From positions 280,755-344,754 of the forward strand of contig NZ_JAHLMF010000006.1 in assembly GCF_018919385.1 (NCBI RefSeq): a DNA stretch of 64,000 nt, given 5' to 3'. Below are positions 1 to 8,105 of this stretch, one piece after another. A program made the position numbers and the translations under genes. The notes under the pieces were generated by a model, which had not been told where the DNA came from, did no database searches, and saw nothing but the letters and a program-made list of their open reading frames with translations. Position 1 is the first letter of the stretch; every line of letters starts with the position of its first letter. The stretch comes from Geomonas diazotrophica. GTDB taxonomy: Bacteria; Desulfobacterota; Desulfuromonadia; Geobacterales; Geobacteraceae.

Positions 1-340
1 AGAGCTCCATGTACCCCTTGGGCTCGATGGCGTAGTTGGCGAAGAAGTTCTTGGGCTCCTTGTAGTAGGCGCCGAACCAGCTGCCGTAGGAGACCGTGGT
101 GACCCCGGATACGCCCCGGATACGTTCGAGGTAGGAGATGGGGAGCGGGAAGACGAGGGAGATGGCGTTACGGGTGACGAGCCGCGTGTCCGAGGCGTGC
201 TCGGCGCCGGAGTACCAAAGGCCGACCAGGGTGCGCAAGAGGCCGAAGGCGAGCACCGCCACGGCCACCCCCACGACGGTGAGGATGGAACGGAGCCGGT
301 GCCGGAAGAGATTCCTGAGGATGTATTTCAGGATAAACAT
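1..340 (-). CDS. ABC transporter permease, FtsX/MacB type (3' end outside window)
   Basis: Only the first 113 codons are present; the gene runs off the left edge. The translation starts MFILKYILRNLFRHRLRSIL, a short basic cytoplasmic stretch followed by one hydrophobic segment (about residues 20-40, rich in V, A, G and L). That is the usual start of a MacB/LolC-type permease before its periplasmic domain. It is the last gene of a four-gene minus-strand operon (adaptor, ATPase, permease, permease) and starts 30 bases after the preceding permease stops. It probably pairs with that permease as a heterodimer. The substrate cannot be told from sequence. Confidence 0.8.
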   Translation of the reverse strand, partial: MFILKYILRNLFRHRLRSILTVVGVAVAVLAFGLLRTLVGLWYSGAEHASDTRLVTRNAISLVFPLPISYLERIRGVSGVTTVSYGSWFGAYYKEPKNFFANYAIEPKGYMEL

Positions 341-370
341 CAAAACCTCAAAACCACCCACCACGTTTTT

Positions 371-1537
371 TCACGTGGCCCGCAGCGCCTCCACTATCTT
401 CATCCGCGAGGCCCGGAAGGCGGGCAACACCCCGCCCACCAATCCCATGACGGCTGAAAACAACAGCGACTTCCAGACTATGCTGACGTTGAGCGTGAAG
501 GAAAATGCCAACTCGGAGAAAGAGGCCCAGTTCATGGTGGAAATGGTTATGAGCTGCATGAAGGAGGCGGCAAACAACCCCAGCACCCCTCCGCACAACC
601 CGAGCAGGAGCGCCTCGACGATGAACGCGGAGAGGATGCTCTTTCTCTGAAAGCCAAGGGCCCGCAAGGTCCCGATCTCCGTGACCCGGTTGGCGACGGC
701 GGCGTACATGGTGATGGTCGCCCCGATCACCGCGCCTATGGAGAAGACGACGGTGAGCACGAGCCCCAGGATGCGCAGAAACTTCGCCATGGCCTCGGAC
801 TGGTCCAGGTAGTAGCGGGTCTCCCGCTTCGCCTCGACGGTGAGCCGCGGGTCCGATTCTATCCGCGCCTTGTAGGCGTCGAAGGCGGTGGTGTCGCGCA
901 ACCGGAATATGATCGAGGAATACACCGGCCGCCTGAACGCCTGCATCATCTGGTCGCGGTCCCCCCAGATCTCGGAGGAGAACCCGGTGGCACCGGCATC
1001 GAATACGCCGACGACACGCCAGTCGCGCATCCCGAAACGAAGCGTCTCACCAAGACCGCACCCCTTGAAGCGACGCGCCACGCTCTCTCCGGCGACGACC
1101 TCGGCGGAACCGGGACGCGGCATGCGCCCCTCCTTCAGGCGGACCGCAGGGCGCAACTTCAACGAGGCCGGGTCGATGCCGCGGATGATCACGTTGGAAG
1201 GCTTGTCCCCCACCCGCTTTTTCAGGTTGATCAGAACCACCAGCTCCTTGGCCAGCAGCGGCTCCCCATCCGCCCCCACGGCTATCTCGGGCTGGCTCTC
1301 CAGCAGGGAAGCCTGGTCCCTCTCCACCGCGCTTTGCACCTCGGAGTTGGAGGATTTCCTGAGCAGCACCACGTTGTCGCTGGATCCGGTCTGCACCAGG
1401 GTCTTTTGCAGCCCCTCGGTCAGCATGAGGGTCGCGGCAAAGACGAAGACGACGAGCCCCATGCCGCTCGCGGTGAGGACGGTGGTGAGGCGCCTGGTCC
1501 AAAGATTGCGGAAGCTGTAGGAATAGGGAATGCCCAT
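371..1537 (-). CDS. ABC transporter permease, FtsX/MacB type
   Basis: A 388-residue inner-membrane permease. A basic N-terminus (SFRNLWTRRLTTVL) leads into a first membrane segment at about residues 18-40. A periplasmic domain of about 220 residues follows, then three C-terminal membrane helices (about 265-385). This is the MacB/FtsX fold, which transmits ATP hydrolysis mechanically to a periplasmic adaptor rather than forming a classic channel. The ATG directly abuts the stop codon of the upstream ATPase, so translation is probably coupled. With the adaptor it likely moves a lipid, lipoprotein, peptide or small toxic compound out of the periplasm; the substrate is not inferable. Confidence 0.9.
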   Translation of the reverse strand: MGIPYSYSFRNLWTRRLTTVLTASGMGLVVFVFAATLMLTEGLQKTLVQTGSSDNVVLLRKSSNSEVQSAVERDQASLLESQPEIAVGADGEPLLAKELVVLINLKKRVGDKPSNVIIRGIDPASLKLRPAVRLKEGRMPRPGSAEVVAGESVARRFKGCGLGETLRFGMRDWRVVGVFDAGATGFSSEIWGDRDQMMQAFRRPVYSSIIFRLRDTTAFDAYKARIESDPRLTVEAKRETRYYLDQSEAMAKFLRILGLVLTVVFSIGAVIGATITMYAAVANRVTEIGTLRALGFQRKSILSAFIVEALLLGLCGGVLGLFAASFMQLITISTMNWASFSELAFSFTLNVSIVWKSLLFSAVMGLVGGVLPAFRASRMKIVEALRAT

Positions 1538-2227
1538 CTAGGTCACGCTCAGTTCGCCCTTCTCCAGGTGACGGATGATGTGGGCTTTCTCGGCGGCGCG
1601 GGGGTCGTGGGTCACCATGACCACGGTCTTGCCGAACTCCCGCACCAGGCGGTCCATGAGCTGAAGGATTTCCTCGGCTGAGACACGGTCCAGGTCCCCG
1701 GTCGGCTCGTCCGCCACCAGGATCTCGGGATCGGTGACGATGGCGCGGGCGATGGCGACCCGCTGCTGTTGGCCGCCGGAAAGCTGGGAGGGGTAGTGGT
1801 CCATCCGGTCGGCGAGCCCGACCACGTCCAGCACCGCCTCGACGTGCTCGCGCCGCTCGCGCCGGTTCAGGTGGGTCAACAAAAGGGGGAGCTCCACGTT
1901 CTCGAAGGCGGTCAGCACCGGGATCAGGTTGTAGAACTGGAAGATGAAGCCGACGCTGCCGGCGCGCCAGCTGGCGAGATCGCTTTCACCAAGCGTCGTG
2001 ATCTCGACGTCGGCCACCTGGATGGAGCCCTCATCGGCGCTGTCGATGCCGGCTATCAGGTTGAGGAGCGTGCTCTTGCCGGAGCCGGAAGGACCCATGA
2101 GGGCGACGAATTCGCCCCGGGCGATGTCGAAGTTGATACCGGTGAGGACGGGGATGATCTGGGCGCCCCGGCGGTAGGCCTTGGAGAGGTTCCTGATACG
2201 GACGATCGGCTCGCTCGCTTCGGCCAT
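1538..2227 (-). CDS. ABC transporter ATP-binding protein, MacB/LolD family
   Basis: A 229-residue nucleotide-binding subunit. Walker A is GPSGSGKST (about residue 45), followed by a Q-loop with [10 protein letters not shown], the [14 protein letters not shown] signature and Walker [13 protein letters not shown], then a switch histidine in MVTHD. The NLIP sequence after the Q-loop and the DEPTGDLD Walker B are typical of LolD/MacB/FtsE-like ATPases that serve FtsX-type permeases. The gene lies two bases downstream of the adaptor gene and abuts the permease gene, so adaptor, ATPase and permeases are clearly one transcription unit. Confidence 0.95.
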   Translation of the reverse strand: MAEASEPIVRIRNLSKAYRRGAQIIPVLTGINFDIARGEFVALMGPSGSGKSTLLNLIAGIDSADEGSIQVADVEITTLGESDLASWRAGSVGFIFQFYNLIPVLTAFENVELPLLLTHLNRRERREHVEAVLDVVGLADRMDHYPSQLSGGQQQRVAIARAIVTDPEILVADEPTGDLDRVSAEEILQLMDRLVREFGKTVVMVTHDPRAAEKAHIIRHLEKGELSVT

Positions 2228-2229
2228 GG

Positions 2230-3447
2230 CTACTTTTCCGCCGTCTTGACGCGGCTGCCGTCACGCAGCTTGTCCAGGGGCTTCGTGGCGATCCGCTCTC
2301 CGGCCTTGACGCCGGATGCGACCTGCACCAGGTCGCCCATCTTCCCCCCAAGGACCACCGGGGTCAGCTGCACCCGGCCCTGCACCACCTTGAAGACGTA
2401 ATCCCTGCCGTCGCGGCGGACCACGGCCGTCGGGGAGACGGCGACGCGCGGGGTCCCCTCCCCTTGCTTCATCTCGCGCTCCAGGAAGGCGACCTTCGCG
2501 CTCATCTCGGGGAGGATGCGCGTGTCCTTGTCCAGGAAGCGGACTTTCACCATGACGCTCCCCTTGCTGCGGTCGGCCGTGGGGACTATGGTGTAGAGCG
2601 CGCCGCGGAACCGTACGTCCGGCAGGGCATCGAGGAGGATCTCGCACGGCTGCCCCACCTTGACCTTGGCCAGGTTGGCCTCGGATACGTCGGCCTCCAC
2701 CTGCAGCGACCCCATGTCGGCCATGGTGACGACGGCAGCCTTGGCGTTGGCAGAGGCGGCAAGCGGCGAGACGATGTCGCCGACGTCGGCGTTCTTGGTG
2801 AGCACCACGCCGTCGAAGGGGGCGCGGATCAGCGTGTAGTCAAGGGACGCCTCCGCACCCCGCAGGGCGCTCTGCGCTCCGCTGATATTGGCCTGGGCTG
2901 CGGCGACTGCGGCGACCGCGCGCTGGTAGCGGGCCTCGGCGGTATCGTAATCCGCCTGGGCGATGATCCCCTGGCCGATCAGCTCCTTCGCCCGTGAGAG
3001 AGCCCGGGTGGCATCCTTTTGCTCGACCCTGGCCTGCTCGAGGTTGTCCCGCGCAGCCGAAAGCGTCGCCGAGGCCTGCCCCTTTTCGGCAGCCACATCA
3101 CGGTTTTCGAGCCGTGCCAGAAGTTGCCCCGCCCGCACCACGCTCCCCTCCTCCACCCCGAGCCATTCCAGCCTACCGGTTGCCTTGGAGGCCACCGCCG
3201 CCTTTCTCTGGGCCACCACGTAGCCGCTCGCGTTCAAAAGGGAGATGGTCTGCGAGGGATAGATGAGGGACACGGTGGCCACTTCCACCTCGACGCTGCG
3301 CCTCGCCGCCACGGTCCAGATCGCCAGCACCAGGGCCAAAAGCACCAGCACCGTCACGACCTGCGTGCGCCGCTTCTTGCCGGCGCCTCCGGCGGGGGTG
3401 TGGCGTTGCTTGTCGATGGTCAGTCTGTTCAGGTCATCTTGTGCCAT
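2230..3447 (-). CDS. Periplasmic adaptor subunit, MacA/HlyD (RND-MFP) family
   Basis: A 405-residue membrane-fusion protein. A basic cytoplasmic N-terminus (about 28 residues) precedes one membrane anchor (VVTVLVLLALVLAIWTVAA). Next come a lipoyl half-motif around residues 70-110 (GRLEWLGVEEGSVVRAGQLL), an Ala/Gln/Glu-rich coiled-coil hairpin (about 115-195), the second lipoyl half (LIRAPFDGVVL) and a beta-barrel. It is the first gene of the operon and links the ATPase and permease complex to an outer-membrane exit duct. No outer-membrane factor gene lies nearby, so a TolC-type protein encoded elsewhere would be needed. Confidence 0.92.
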   Translation of the reverse strand: MAQDDLNRLTIDKQRHTPAGGAGKKRRTQVVTVLVLLALVLAIWTVAARRSVEVEVATVSLIYPSQTISLLNASGYVVAQRKAAVASKATGRLEWLGVEEGSVVRAGQLLARLENRDVAAEKGQASATLSAARDNLEQARVEQKDATRALSRAKELIGQGIIAQADYDTAEARYQRAVAAVAAAQANISGAQSALRGAEASLDYTLIRAPFDGVVLTKNADVGDIVSPLAASANAKAAVVTMADMGSLQVEADVSEANLAKVKVGQPCEILLDALPDVRFRGALYTIVPTADRSKGSVMVKVRFLDKDTRILPEMSAKVAFLEREMKQGEGTPRVAVSPTAVVRRDGRDYVFKVVQGRVQLTPVVLGGKMGDLVQVASGVKAGERIATKPLDKLRDGSRVKTAEK

Positions 3448-3524
3448 GCAGGGTCACCCCGATTAGCGATTTCATAGAAGCGGAAGCTAACACATTTTCG
3501 AATGGGTGGAAAGCCACAATGCTG

Positions 3525-3806
3525 CTACAGCTCTTCGACCTGCAGGTCGATGATCTGCAGGTCCGGCCGTTCCGAGACCAGCCAGTACTCAAGTTCCTGC
3601 AGGAGCTGCCTGGCGCGGGTGGGGTTTGGGGCGACCGTGACGAAACAGAGCTCGGCATCGGCTGGTTGGTCGTTCAGGGCGCTCTCGGAACAGGCGACGT
3701 TGAACCGGTTGCGCGCACGGGCCAGCACGCTCTTCACGATCGCCCTCTTCTCCTTGAGCGTGCGGCTTGGCAGCAACAGCCTCATCTGCAGCAGCGCAAC
3801 GTGCAT
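3525..3806 (-). CDS. DUF503 family protein (YlxP-like)
   Basis: A 93-residue protein matching the DUF503/YlxP family, whose members are short alpha-beta proteins of unsettled function often found near translation genes in Gram-positives. Visible family features are the start MHVALLQMRLLLPSRTLKEKR and the conserved LKEKRAIVKSVLARARNRFNVACSE. I chose the ATG at 3806 because AAAGGAGG lies just upstream; a longer reading frame extends further but has no family similarity. It precedes the export operon by 77 bases on the same strand, so it may share its promoter, but no functional link is evident. Confidence 0.8.
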   Translation of the reverse strand: MHVALLQMRLLLPSRTLKEKRAIVKSVLARARNRFNVACSESALNDQPADAELCFVTVAPNPTRARQLLQELEYWLVSERPDLQIIDLQVEEL

Positions 3807-3914
3807 CGGGTCCTCCTTTGACAAAGACAATGCAGCGATTCTACCACATCGGAGTAATTGCTGGAGCAGGCGACCCGGTATGCGGCTCGTGTGGTGACGG
3901 GGGCCGGTTACGTG

Positions 3915-3943
3915 TTGTTTTGGCGCGGCAAATTGAGTACACT
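3915..3943 (+). promoter_or_regulatory. Putative sigma70 promoter for the rdgC transcript
   Basis: The -35 element TTGTTT and -10 element TACACT are separated by exactly 17 bases. Transcription would start near 3950, leaving a leader of about 230 bases before rdgC. Assigned by eye from consensus and spacing only. Confidence 0.45.
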
Positions 3944-3967
3944 GGCGCCGCTCTAAACGGAGGCGAC

Positions 3968-4021
3968 ATGAAGGAGTTCGTACTGATCCTGATTGCCGTC
4001 CTTCCGTCGGGATCACCATGA
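3968..4021 (+). CDS. Possible 17-residue leader peptide upstream of rdgC
   Basis: The frame encodes MKEFVLILIAVLPSGSP and is preceded by ACGGAGG at a good distance, which is better than many genuine starts in this window. It lies about 20 bases after the predicted transcription start. Its stop codon overlaps an ATG opening a second short frame (25 codons). No database family is recognisable; it may be a leader, a small membrane peptide or chance. Confidence 0.25.
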   Translation: MKEFVLILIAVLPSGSP

Positions 4022-4178
4022 GTTCCGGTGGCGTCCCCTACCCGGCCCAAAAAGCCGAGCCGGAAGCGGGAACCGTTGGCTTTTACCCTTTTTAACTTGC
4101 CCCTCAAAGGCAAAAGGTGTATCCATGCTGTCCCGCCCGCGCGGGAAACAAGAAACGCAAACCGAAGGAGAAACATCG

Positions 4179-5372
4179 ATGGGCATCCTCGCCAACACAG
4201 TAAGCGTCTGCCACTTCAAGGTCCAGGGAGATCTACCGCCGCAGGAAGAGCTTTACGCCTGGGTCACCAAGCAGCTGGCAGCGAACAGGTTCAACCCGAT
4301 CGACCAGGGAACCGAGGAAACCTCGGTCGGCTGGGCGCATCTGGACGACCCCAGAATAGCCGACTTCGACTCCCCCGCGGCCTGCTGCCGGGAGCACTAT
4401 TTCATGTTCACGCTGCGCCGCGACAAGCGCTCCGTCCCCTCCGCGGTCCTGAAGGCGCACCTCGAGAAGGCCAAGGAGGAGTTCCTCGCGGAGAACCCGA
4501 ACTTCGCCAAGGTCCCCAAACAGAAGCGGGAGGACCTGAAGGAGGCGGTGCACGCCATGCTCCTGTCGCAGACACTCCCCACCCCGGCCACCTACGACGC
4601 GGTCTGGGACACGAAGAGCGGCATCCTCACCTTCAGCTCGCTCTCTCCCAAGGTCATCGAGCTCTTCGAGGAGATGTTCAAGAAGACCTTCGAGGGGCTC
4701 AGGGTCTCCGCCTTCCATCCCTACGCCCGTGCCGAGAGCGTGCTGGACGAGGGGAACAAGGTACTGCTGCAGCAGGCCAACAAGGCCGGCGGCGACAACT
4801 ACCTGGAACTGATCAAGGAGAACCAGTGGCTGGGGACCGACTTCATGCTCTGGCTCATGTACCAGACCATGAACGAGTCCTCCGAGTACAGCGTGAACCA
4901 GCCGGGCGTGCTGCTCGCCCAGGAGCCCTTCGTGTCGTACCTGGACGACCGCGTGGTGCTGCTTGGCTCCGGCGAAAACGGCGCGCAGAAGATCACGGTG
5001 GCCGGTCCGCAGGACCACTTCAACGAGGTGAGAAGCGCGCTCTTGAACAAGAAGCAGATCACCGAGGCGACGCTGCACCTGGAGGCGGGGGACGACCACT
5101 ACAAGCTGACGTTGAAGGGTGAGCTGTTCCACTTCGCGTCCTTCAAGTCTCCGGCGGTCAAGCTGGAGAAGGACAGCACGGTGGACGAGGCGATGGAGCG
5201 GGAGGCGGTCTTCTTCGAGAGGATGCTGCTGCTTGAGAAAGGGACCCAGCTCTTCAACTCGGTGTTCGCGACCTTCCTGAAGCTGAGGCTGGGGAACGGA
5301 TGGGCGGAGGAGTCGGAGGCCATCCAGAAATGGCTCAACGTCTGCAGCTTCTGCAACAGCCAACTCGCCTAA
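4179..5372 (+). CDS. rdgC: Recombination-associated protein RdgC
   Basis: A 397-residue protein that matches the RdgC family along its length. RdgC forms a ring-shaped dimer that binds double-stranded DNA without sequence specificity and restrains RecA filament formation. The N-terminus MGILANTVSVCHFKVQGDLP, the SVGW segment near residue 50 and the FFERMLLLEKGT segment fit the family, although the length is at the upper end (E. coli RdgC is near 300). The start was set at 4179, where GAAGGAG sits eight bases upstream; the frame stays open further upstream without similarity. It is transcribed alone and followed by a hairpin terminator. Confidence 0.75.
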   Translation: MGILANTVSVCHFKVQGDLPPQEELYAWVTKQLAANRFNPIDQGTEETSVGWAHLDDPRIADFDSPAACCREHYFMFTLRRDKRSVPSAVLKAHLEKAKEEFLAENPNFAKVPKQKREDLKEAVHAMLLSQTLPTPATYDAVWDTKSGILTFSSLSPKVIELFEEMFKKTFEGLRVSAFHPYARAESVLDEGNKVLLQQANKAGGDNYLELIKENQWLGTDFMLWLMYQTMNESSEYSVNQPGVLLAQEPFVSYLDDRVVLLGSGENGAQKITVAGPQDHFNEVRSALLNKKQITEATLHLEAGDDHYKLTLKGELFHFASFKSPAVKLEKDSTVDEAMEREAVFFERMLLLEKGTQLFNSVFATFLKLRLGNGWAEESEAIQKWLNVCSFCNSQLA

Positions 5373-5406
5373 CCGCTGCGGCGGAATTGCATCACGGGTA
5401 AAGCAA

Positions 5407-5437
5407 AAGGGCGCCGGGGAATCTCCCCTGCGCCCTT
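5407..5437 (+). terminator. Hairpin terminator after rdgC
   Basis: Arms AAGGGCGC and GCGCCCTT enclose a second GGGG/CCCC stem. There is no long T run, so efficiency is uncertain, but it sits 35 bases after the rdgC stop codon. Confidence 0.5.
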
Positions 5438-5484
5438 CGTGCATCCGGTGCGGTAGCCATGGTGCAGATCTGCGGGGCAGCGCA

Positions 5485-5509
5485 GGGCAATGATCATTTG
5501 CCCCTACAG
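5485..5509. repeat. Short palindromic intergenic repeat ending CCCCTACAG
   Basis: GGGCAA and TTGCCC arms flank a TGATCA core, and the right flank continues CCCCTACAG. The palindrome at 43884-43911 has the same right flank and a similar AT-rich core, so this is probably a degenerate copy of a dispersed element. Confidence 0.4.
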
Positions 5510-5533
5510 TTCCCAGATACCTGCCGAGGTCGG

Positions 5534-6613
5534 CTACTCCCCTACATGCAGCGCTTTCACGATGCGGCCGCCCCCCACCAGTTCATCCCCCTGGTAGAAG
5601 ACCACCGACTGCCCCGGGGTCACCGACTTCTGCGGCTCGGCAAAAAAAACTTCGCCCATCCCTTCCCCCAAAAGCTTCACCCGGCAGTCGACGGGCTGCT
5701 GCCGGTAACGGATCTTGCACGTGGTCTGCACCGCGTCCCCCGCGACGGGGACCACCCAGTTCAGATCGCAGGCCACAAGTCCCGCAGCGAGCAACCCCCC
5801 GACCTCGCCGACCACGACCCTGGCGTCGGCCGCGTCGATGGCGACCACGTAGAGCGGCTCCTTCCAGGCGATCCCCAATCCCCTTCTCTGCCCGATGGTG
5901 TAGCGGTGGGTGCCGTTGTGGCGCCCGAGCACGGTTCCGTTCACATGCACGATCTCGCCGCTTCTCCCCTGGAGCCCGCCCCCCTTTTCCAGGAAGGCGA
6001 CGTAATCGTCGCCGGGGACGAAGCAGATCTCCTGGCTGTCGCTCTTCTGCGCCACCGGGATCCCGAAGCCGGCGGCCAGCCTTCTCACCTCGTCCTTGCT
6101 CGGCATATCCCCCAGCGGGAAGATGACGCGGGCCAGTTGCCGCTGGGTGAGGGTGTAGAGAAAGTAGGACTGGTCCTTGGCCAGATAGGCCGCCTTGAGC
6201 AGGTGCCAGGTCCCGCCTTCGTCCTTGCTGGTCCTCACGTAATGGCCGGTGGCGAGGTAATCGGCGCCCAGTTCCAACGCCTTGTCCAGCAACAGCCCGA
6301 ACTTCACGTACCTGTTGCAACGCACGCAGGGGTTGGGCGTCTCCCCCGCCAGGTACTGGGCGCGGAAATCATCCATGATCAGGCGACCGAACTCCTCCTC
6401 CAGGTGCACCTGATGGAACCCTATGCCGAGATATTCGGCAACGACCTGGGCGTCCCCCTTGGCCTGGGGGTCCTCTCCATCGCGCCGAAACAGCTTCATG
6501 TTGATGCCGATCACCTCCGCCCCCTGCTCTTCGAGAAGCGCCGCGACCGTCGATGAATCCACGCCGCCGCTCATGGCGACGGCTACCTTCTTGCCTTTGT
6601 ACTCTGCTGACAT
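5534..6613 (-). CDS. mnmA: tRNA-specific 2-thiouridylase MnmA
   Basis: A 359-residue enzyme that thiolates U34 of tRNA-Lys, -Glu and -Gln using a persulfide relay and ATP. The PP-loop AMSGGVDSSTVAALL lies near residues 13-27. The first catalytic Cys is in NPCVRCNRYVKFG (about 100) and the second in SQEICFV (about 195); GQRRGLG follows. I chose the ATG at 6613, three residues before the conserved GKKVAVAMSGG, with GGAG six bases upstream; an upstream extension of 45 residues has no family similarity. The gene appears monocistronic and divergent from the HDOD gene. Confidence 0.95.
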   Translation of the reverse strand: MSAEYKGKKVAVAMSGGVDSSTVAALLEEQGAEVIGINMKLFRRDGEDPQAKGDAQVVAEYLGIGFHQVHLEEEFGRLIMDDFRAQYLAGETPNPCVRCNRYVKFGLLLDKALELGADYLATGHYVRTSKDEGGTWHLLKAAYLAKDQSYFLYTLTQRQLARVIFPLGDMPSKDEVRRLAAGFGIPVAQKSDSQEICFVPGDDYVAFLEKGGGLQGRSGEIVHVNGTVLGRHNGTHRYTIGQRRGLGIAWKEPLYVVAIDAADARVVVGEVGGLLAAGLVACDLNWVVPVAGDAVQTTCKIRYRQQPVDCRVKLLGEGMGEVFFAEPQKSVTPGQSVVFYQGDELVGGGRIVKALHVGE

Positions 6614-6833
6614 ATCTGCTCCGTTATGCTGCGGGTTACTGCGGTTTGCTGCGCATCCATACTTGACCGAATCGCCGCTCCAAGGCAACCTTTTTCTCCT
6701 GTCGCGGCGAGAAGTCCCCACCGGGGCGGGATCCCACTTAAGTTCCACGGCCGCCGACCGATTTGTATTGTGATGCCTGGTTTTTGTGGATTAAACTGTC
6801 TTCCGGGTCCGTACCCGTCGAAGGAGAATCGCC

Positions 6834-7664
6834 ATGCCCCTGTCGCTCACCATCAGACGCCTGCTGAGTACGCAGCCGATCGACCTCCCGGTCTTCCACC
6901 CCATCGCGGTGAGGATCCTGCACCTGCTGCAGACTCCCGACTTCACCATGACCCAGATCACCGATCTTGCTAACGAGGACCAGTCGCTGGCCGGCCAGAT
7001 ACTGAAGATGGCCAACTCCCCGATGTACATCGGGCGAGTCCGGACCGAGACCATCAAGGAAGCGGTGGTAAGGCTTGGGGGGCAGGAGATCGCCAACCTT
7101 TCCATGGCGGCATCGCAGGCGAGTTTGCATACCTCGGAAAACAGAACGATCAACAGCTTCATGCAGTCGCTCTGGCTGCACAGCCATGCCTGCGCCCTAG
7201 GCAGTCGCTGGCTGGCGCGGCGGGCCGGCTATCCGCAGCACGGCGACCAGGCTTACATGGCGGGGCTTCTGCACGACATCGGAAAGCTGTACCTCTTGAA
7301 AGCGCTGGAGCGGCTGAACCAGATGGGGGTGGCGCAGGCGGCGCTCGAGGAGGACTTGCTGCTGGAGATCTTCGCCGAACTGCACGTCGAGCAGGGGTGC
7401 CGGCTCATGGAGCACTGGAACATGCCCAAGGGGTACTACAACGTGGTCGCCAACCACCACGACGAGAATTTCGACACCCAGGACATAGTGCTGACAGTGG
7501 TGAGGCTCGTGAACACGGCGTGCCGGATGAAGGGGATCGGCCTGCTGCACGACCCGGAGATCGACCTCTTCGAACAGACCGAAGCGGCCATGCTGCAACT
7601 CAGCCAGGAAGAGATGGACGATCTTCTGGACGTCCTGGAGGATTCTCAGGAACTGGTGTTGTAA
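6834..7664 (+). CDS. HDOD domain protein (putative signalling protein)
   Basis: A 276-residue protein with an HDOD domain over about residues 10-215. HDOD is a degenerate relative of the HD phosphohydrolase fold, common in Geobacteraceae and usually linked to c-di-GMP or two-component signalling. Visible markers are LANEDQSLAGQILKMANS, the invariant MYIGRV segment, and an HDIGK-like GLLHDIGKLYLL plus NHHDEN, so some HD metal-ligand residues are retained. The C-terminal 50 residues are acidic and probably helical. GAAGGAG precedes the ATG. Its 3' end overlaps the convergent Nudix gene by 19 bases. The specific role is unknown. Confidence 0.88.
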   Translation: MPLSLTIRRLLSTQPIDLPVFHPIAVRILHLLQTPDFTMTQITDLANEDQSLAGQILKMANSPMYIGRVRTETIKEAVVRLGGQEIANLSMAASQASLHTSENRTINSFMQSLWLHSHACALGSRWLARRAGYPQHGDQAYMAGLLHDIGKLYLLKALERLNQMGVAQAALEEDLLLEIFAELHVEQGCRLMEHWNMPKGYYNVVANHHDENFDTQDIVLTVVRLVNTACRMKGIGLLHDPEIDLFEQTEAAMLQLSQEEMDDLLDVLEDSQELVL

Positions 7665-8062
7665 GAGTTCTGGTACTCCAGAATGATGGGGAGGTCGGCG
7701 TCGGCCCACTCCAGCTCCAGCATCCTCTCCGGGGGGAGCCATGTCAGGGCGGAATGCTCGTACAAGGTGATCTCGCCGGATGCGATGCTGCAGACGTAAG
7801 GGTACAGGGTCACATCGAAGCCGGGGTACCGGTGGGTGGTCGGAGTGAGCGGGCGCCCCACCGCTATCTCCACCCCCATCTCCTCGACAAGCTCGCGTTT
7901 CAGACACTCCTCGCGCCCCTCGCCGGGCTCTATCTTCCCACCGGGAAACTCCCACCGAAGCGGCAGGTTCATGGATGCGCTGCGCCGGGCCGACAGCACC
8001 AGCCCGTCGCGCTCGATGATGGCGCAGGCTACGTGGACATGTTTTCTTTCTTGCGTATTCAT
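7646..8062 (-). CDS. Nudix hydrolase, MutT-like
   Basis: A 138-residue Nudix protein, the length of MutT. The Nudix box reads GGKIEPGEGREECLKRELVE followed by EMGV, matching GX5EX7REUXEEXGU with all catalytic acids present. The WEFPGG lead-in and the N-terminal VACAIIERDGLVLSARR segment match MutT, which removes oxidised dGTP from the nucleotide pool; other CTP-cleaving relatives share the same box. The last six codons overlap the end of the convergent HDOD gene, so the two mRNAs are complementary at their 3' ends. Confidence 0.88.
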   Translation of the reverse strand: MNTQERKHVHVACAIIERDGLVLSARRSASMNLPLRWEFPGGKIEPGEGREECLKRELVEEMGVEIAVGRPLTPTTHRYPGFDVTLYPYVCSIASGEITLYEHSALTWLPPERMLELEWADADLPIILEYQNSYNTSS

Positions 8063-8105
8063 GGCGTCGGACTATAGCACCAAATGATCCGGCAGTCCCT
8101 ATTTT

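Larger units (their letters stand above)
3807..4178. other. Divergent intergenic region between DUF503 and rdgC
   Basis: This is 372 bases between two divergently transcribed genes. It holds a good sigma70-like promoter reading toward rdgC, a possible leader peptide with its own ribosome-binding site, and a second very short frame overlapping the end of the first (start 4018, 25 codons). I see no RNA gene or operator that I can name. Confidence 0.5.

Noticed and set aside
3822..3840. A 16-base match (ACAAAGACAATGCAGC) shared with position 31382
   Set aside because: One such 16-mer repeat is expected by chance about half the time in a window of this size, and the contexts are unrelated.
3993..4178. 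62-residue N-terminal extension of RdgC
   Set aside because: The extension has no family similarity and the ATG at 4179 has a proper ribosome-binding site.
5459..6556. Long plus-strand frame opposite mnmA
   Set aside because: Shadow of mnmA, whose PP-loop and catalytic cysteines are clear on the minus strand.
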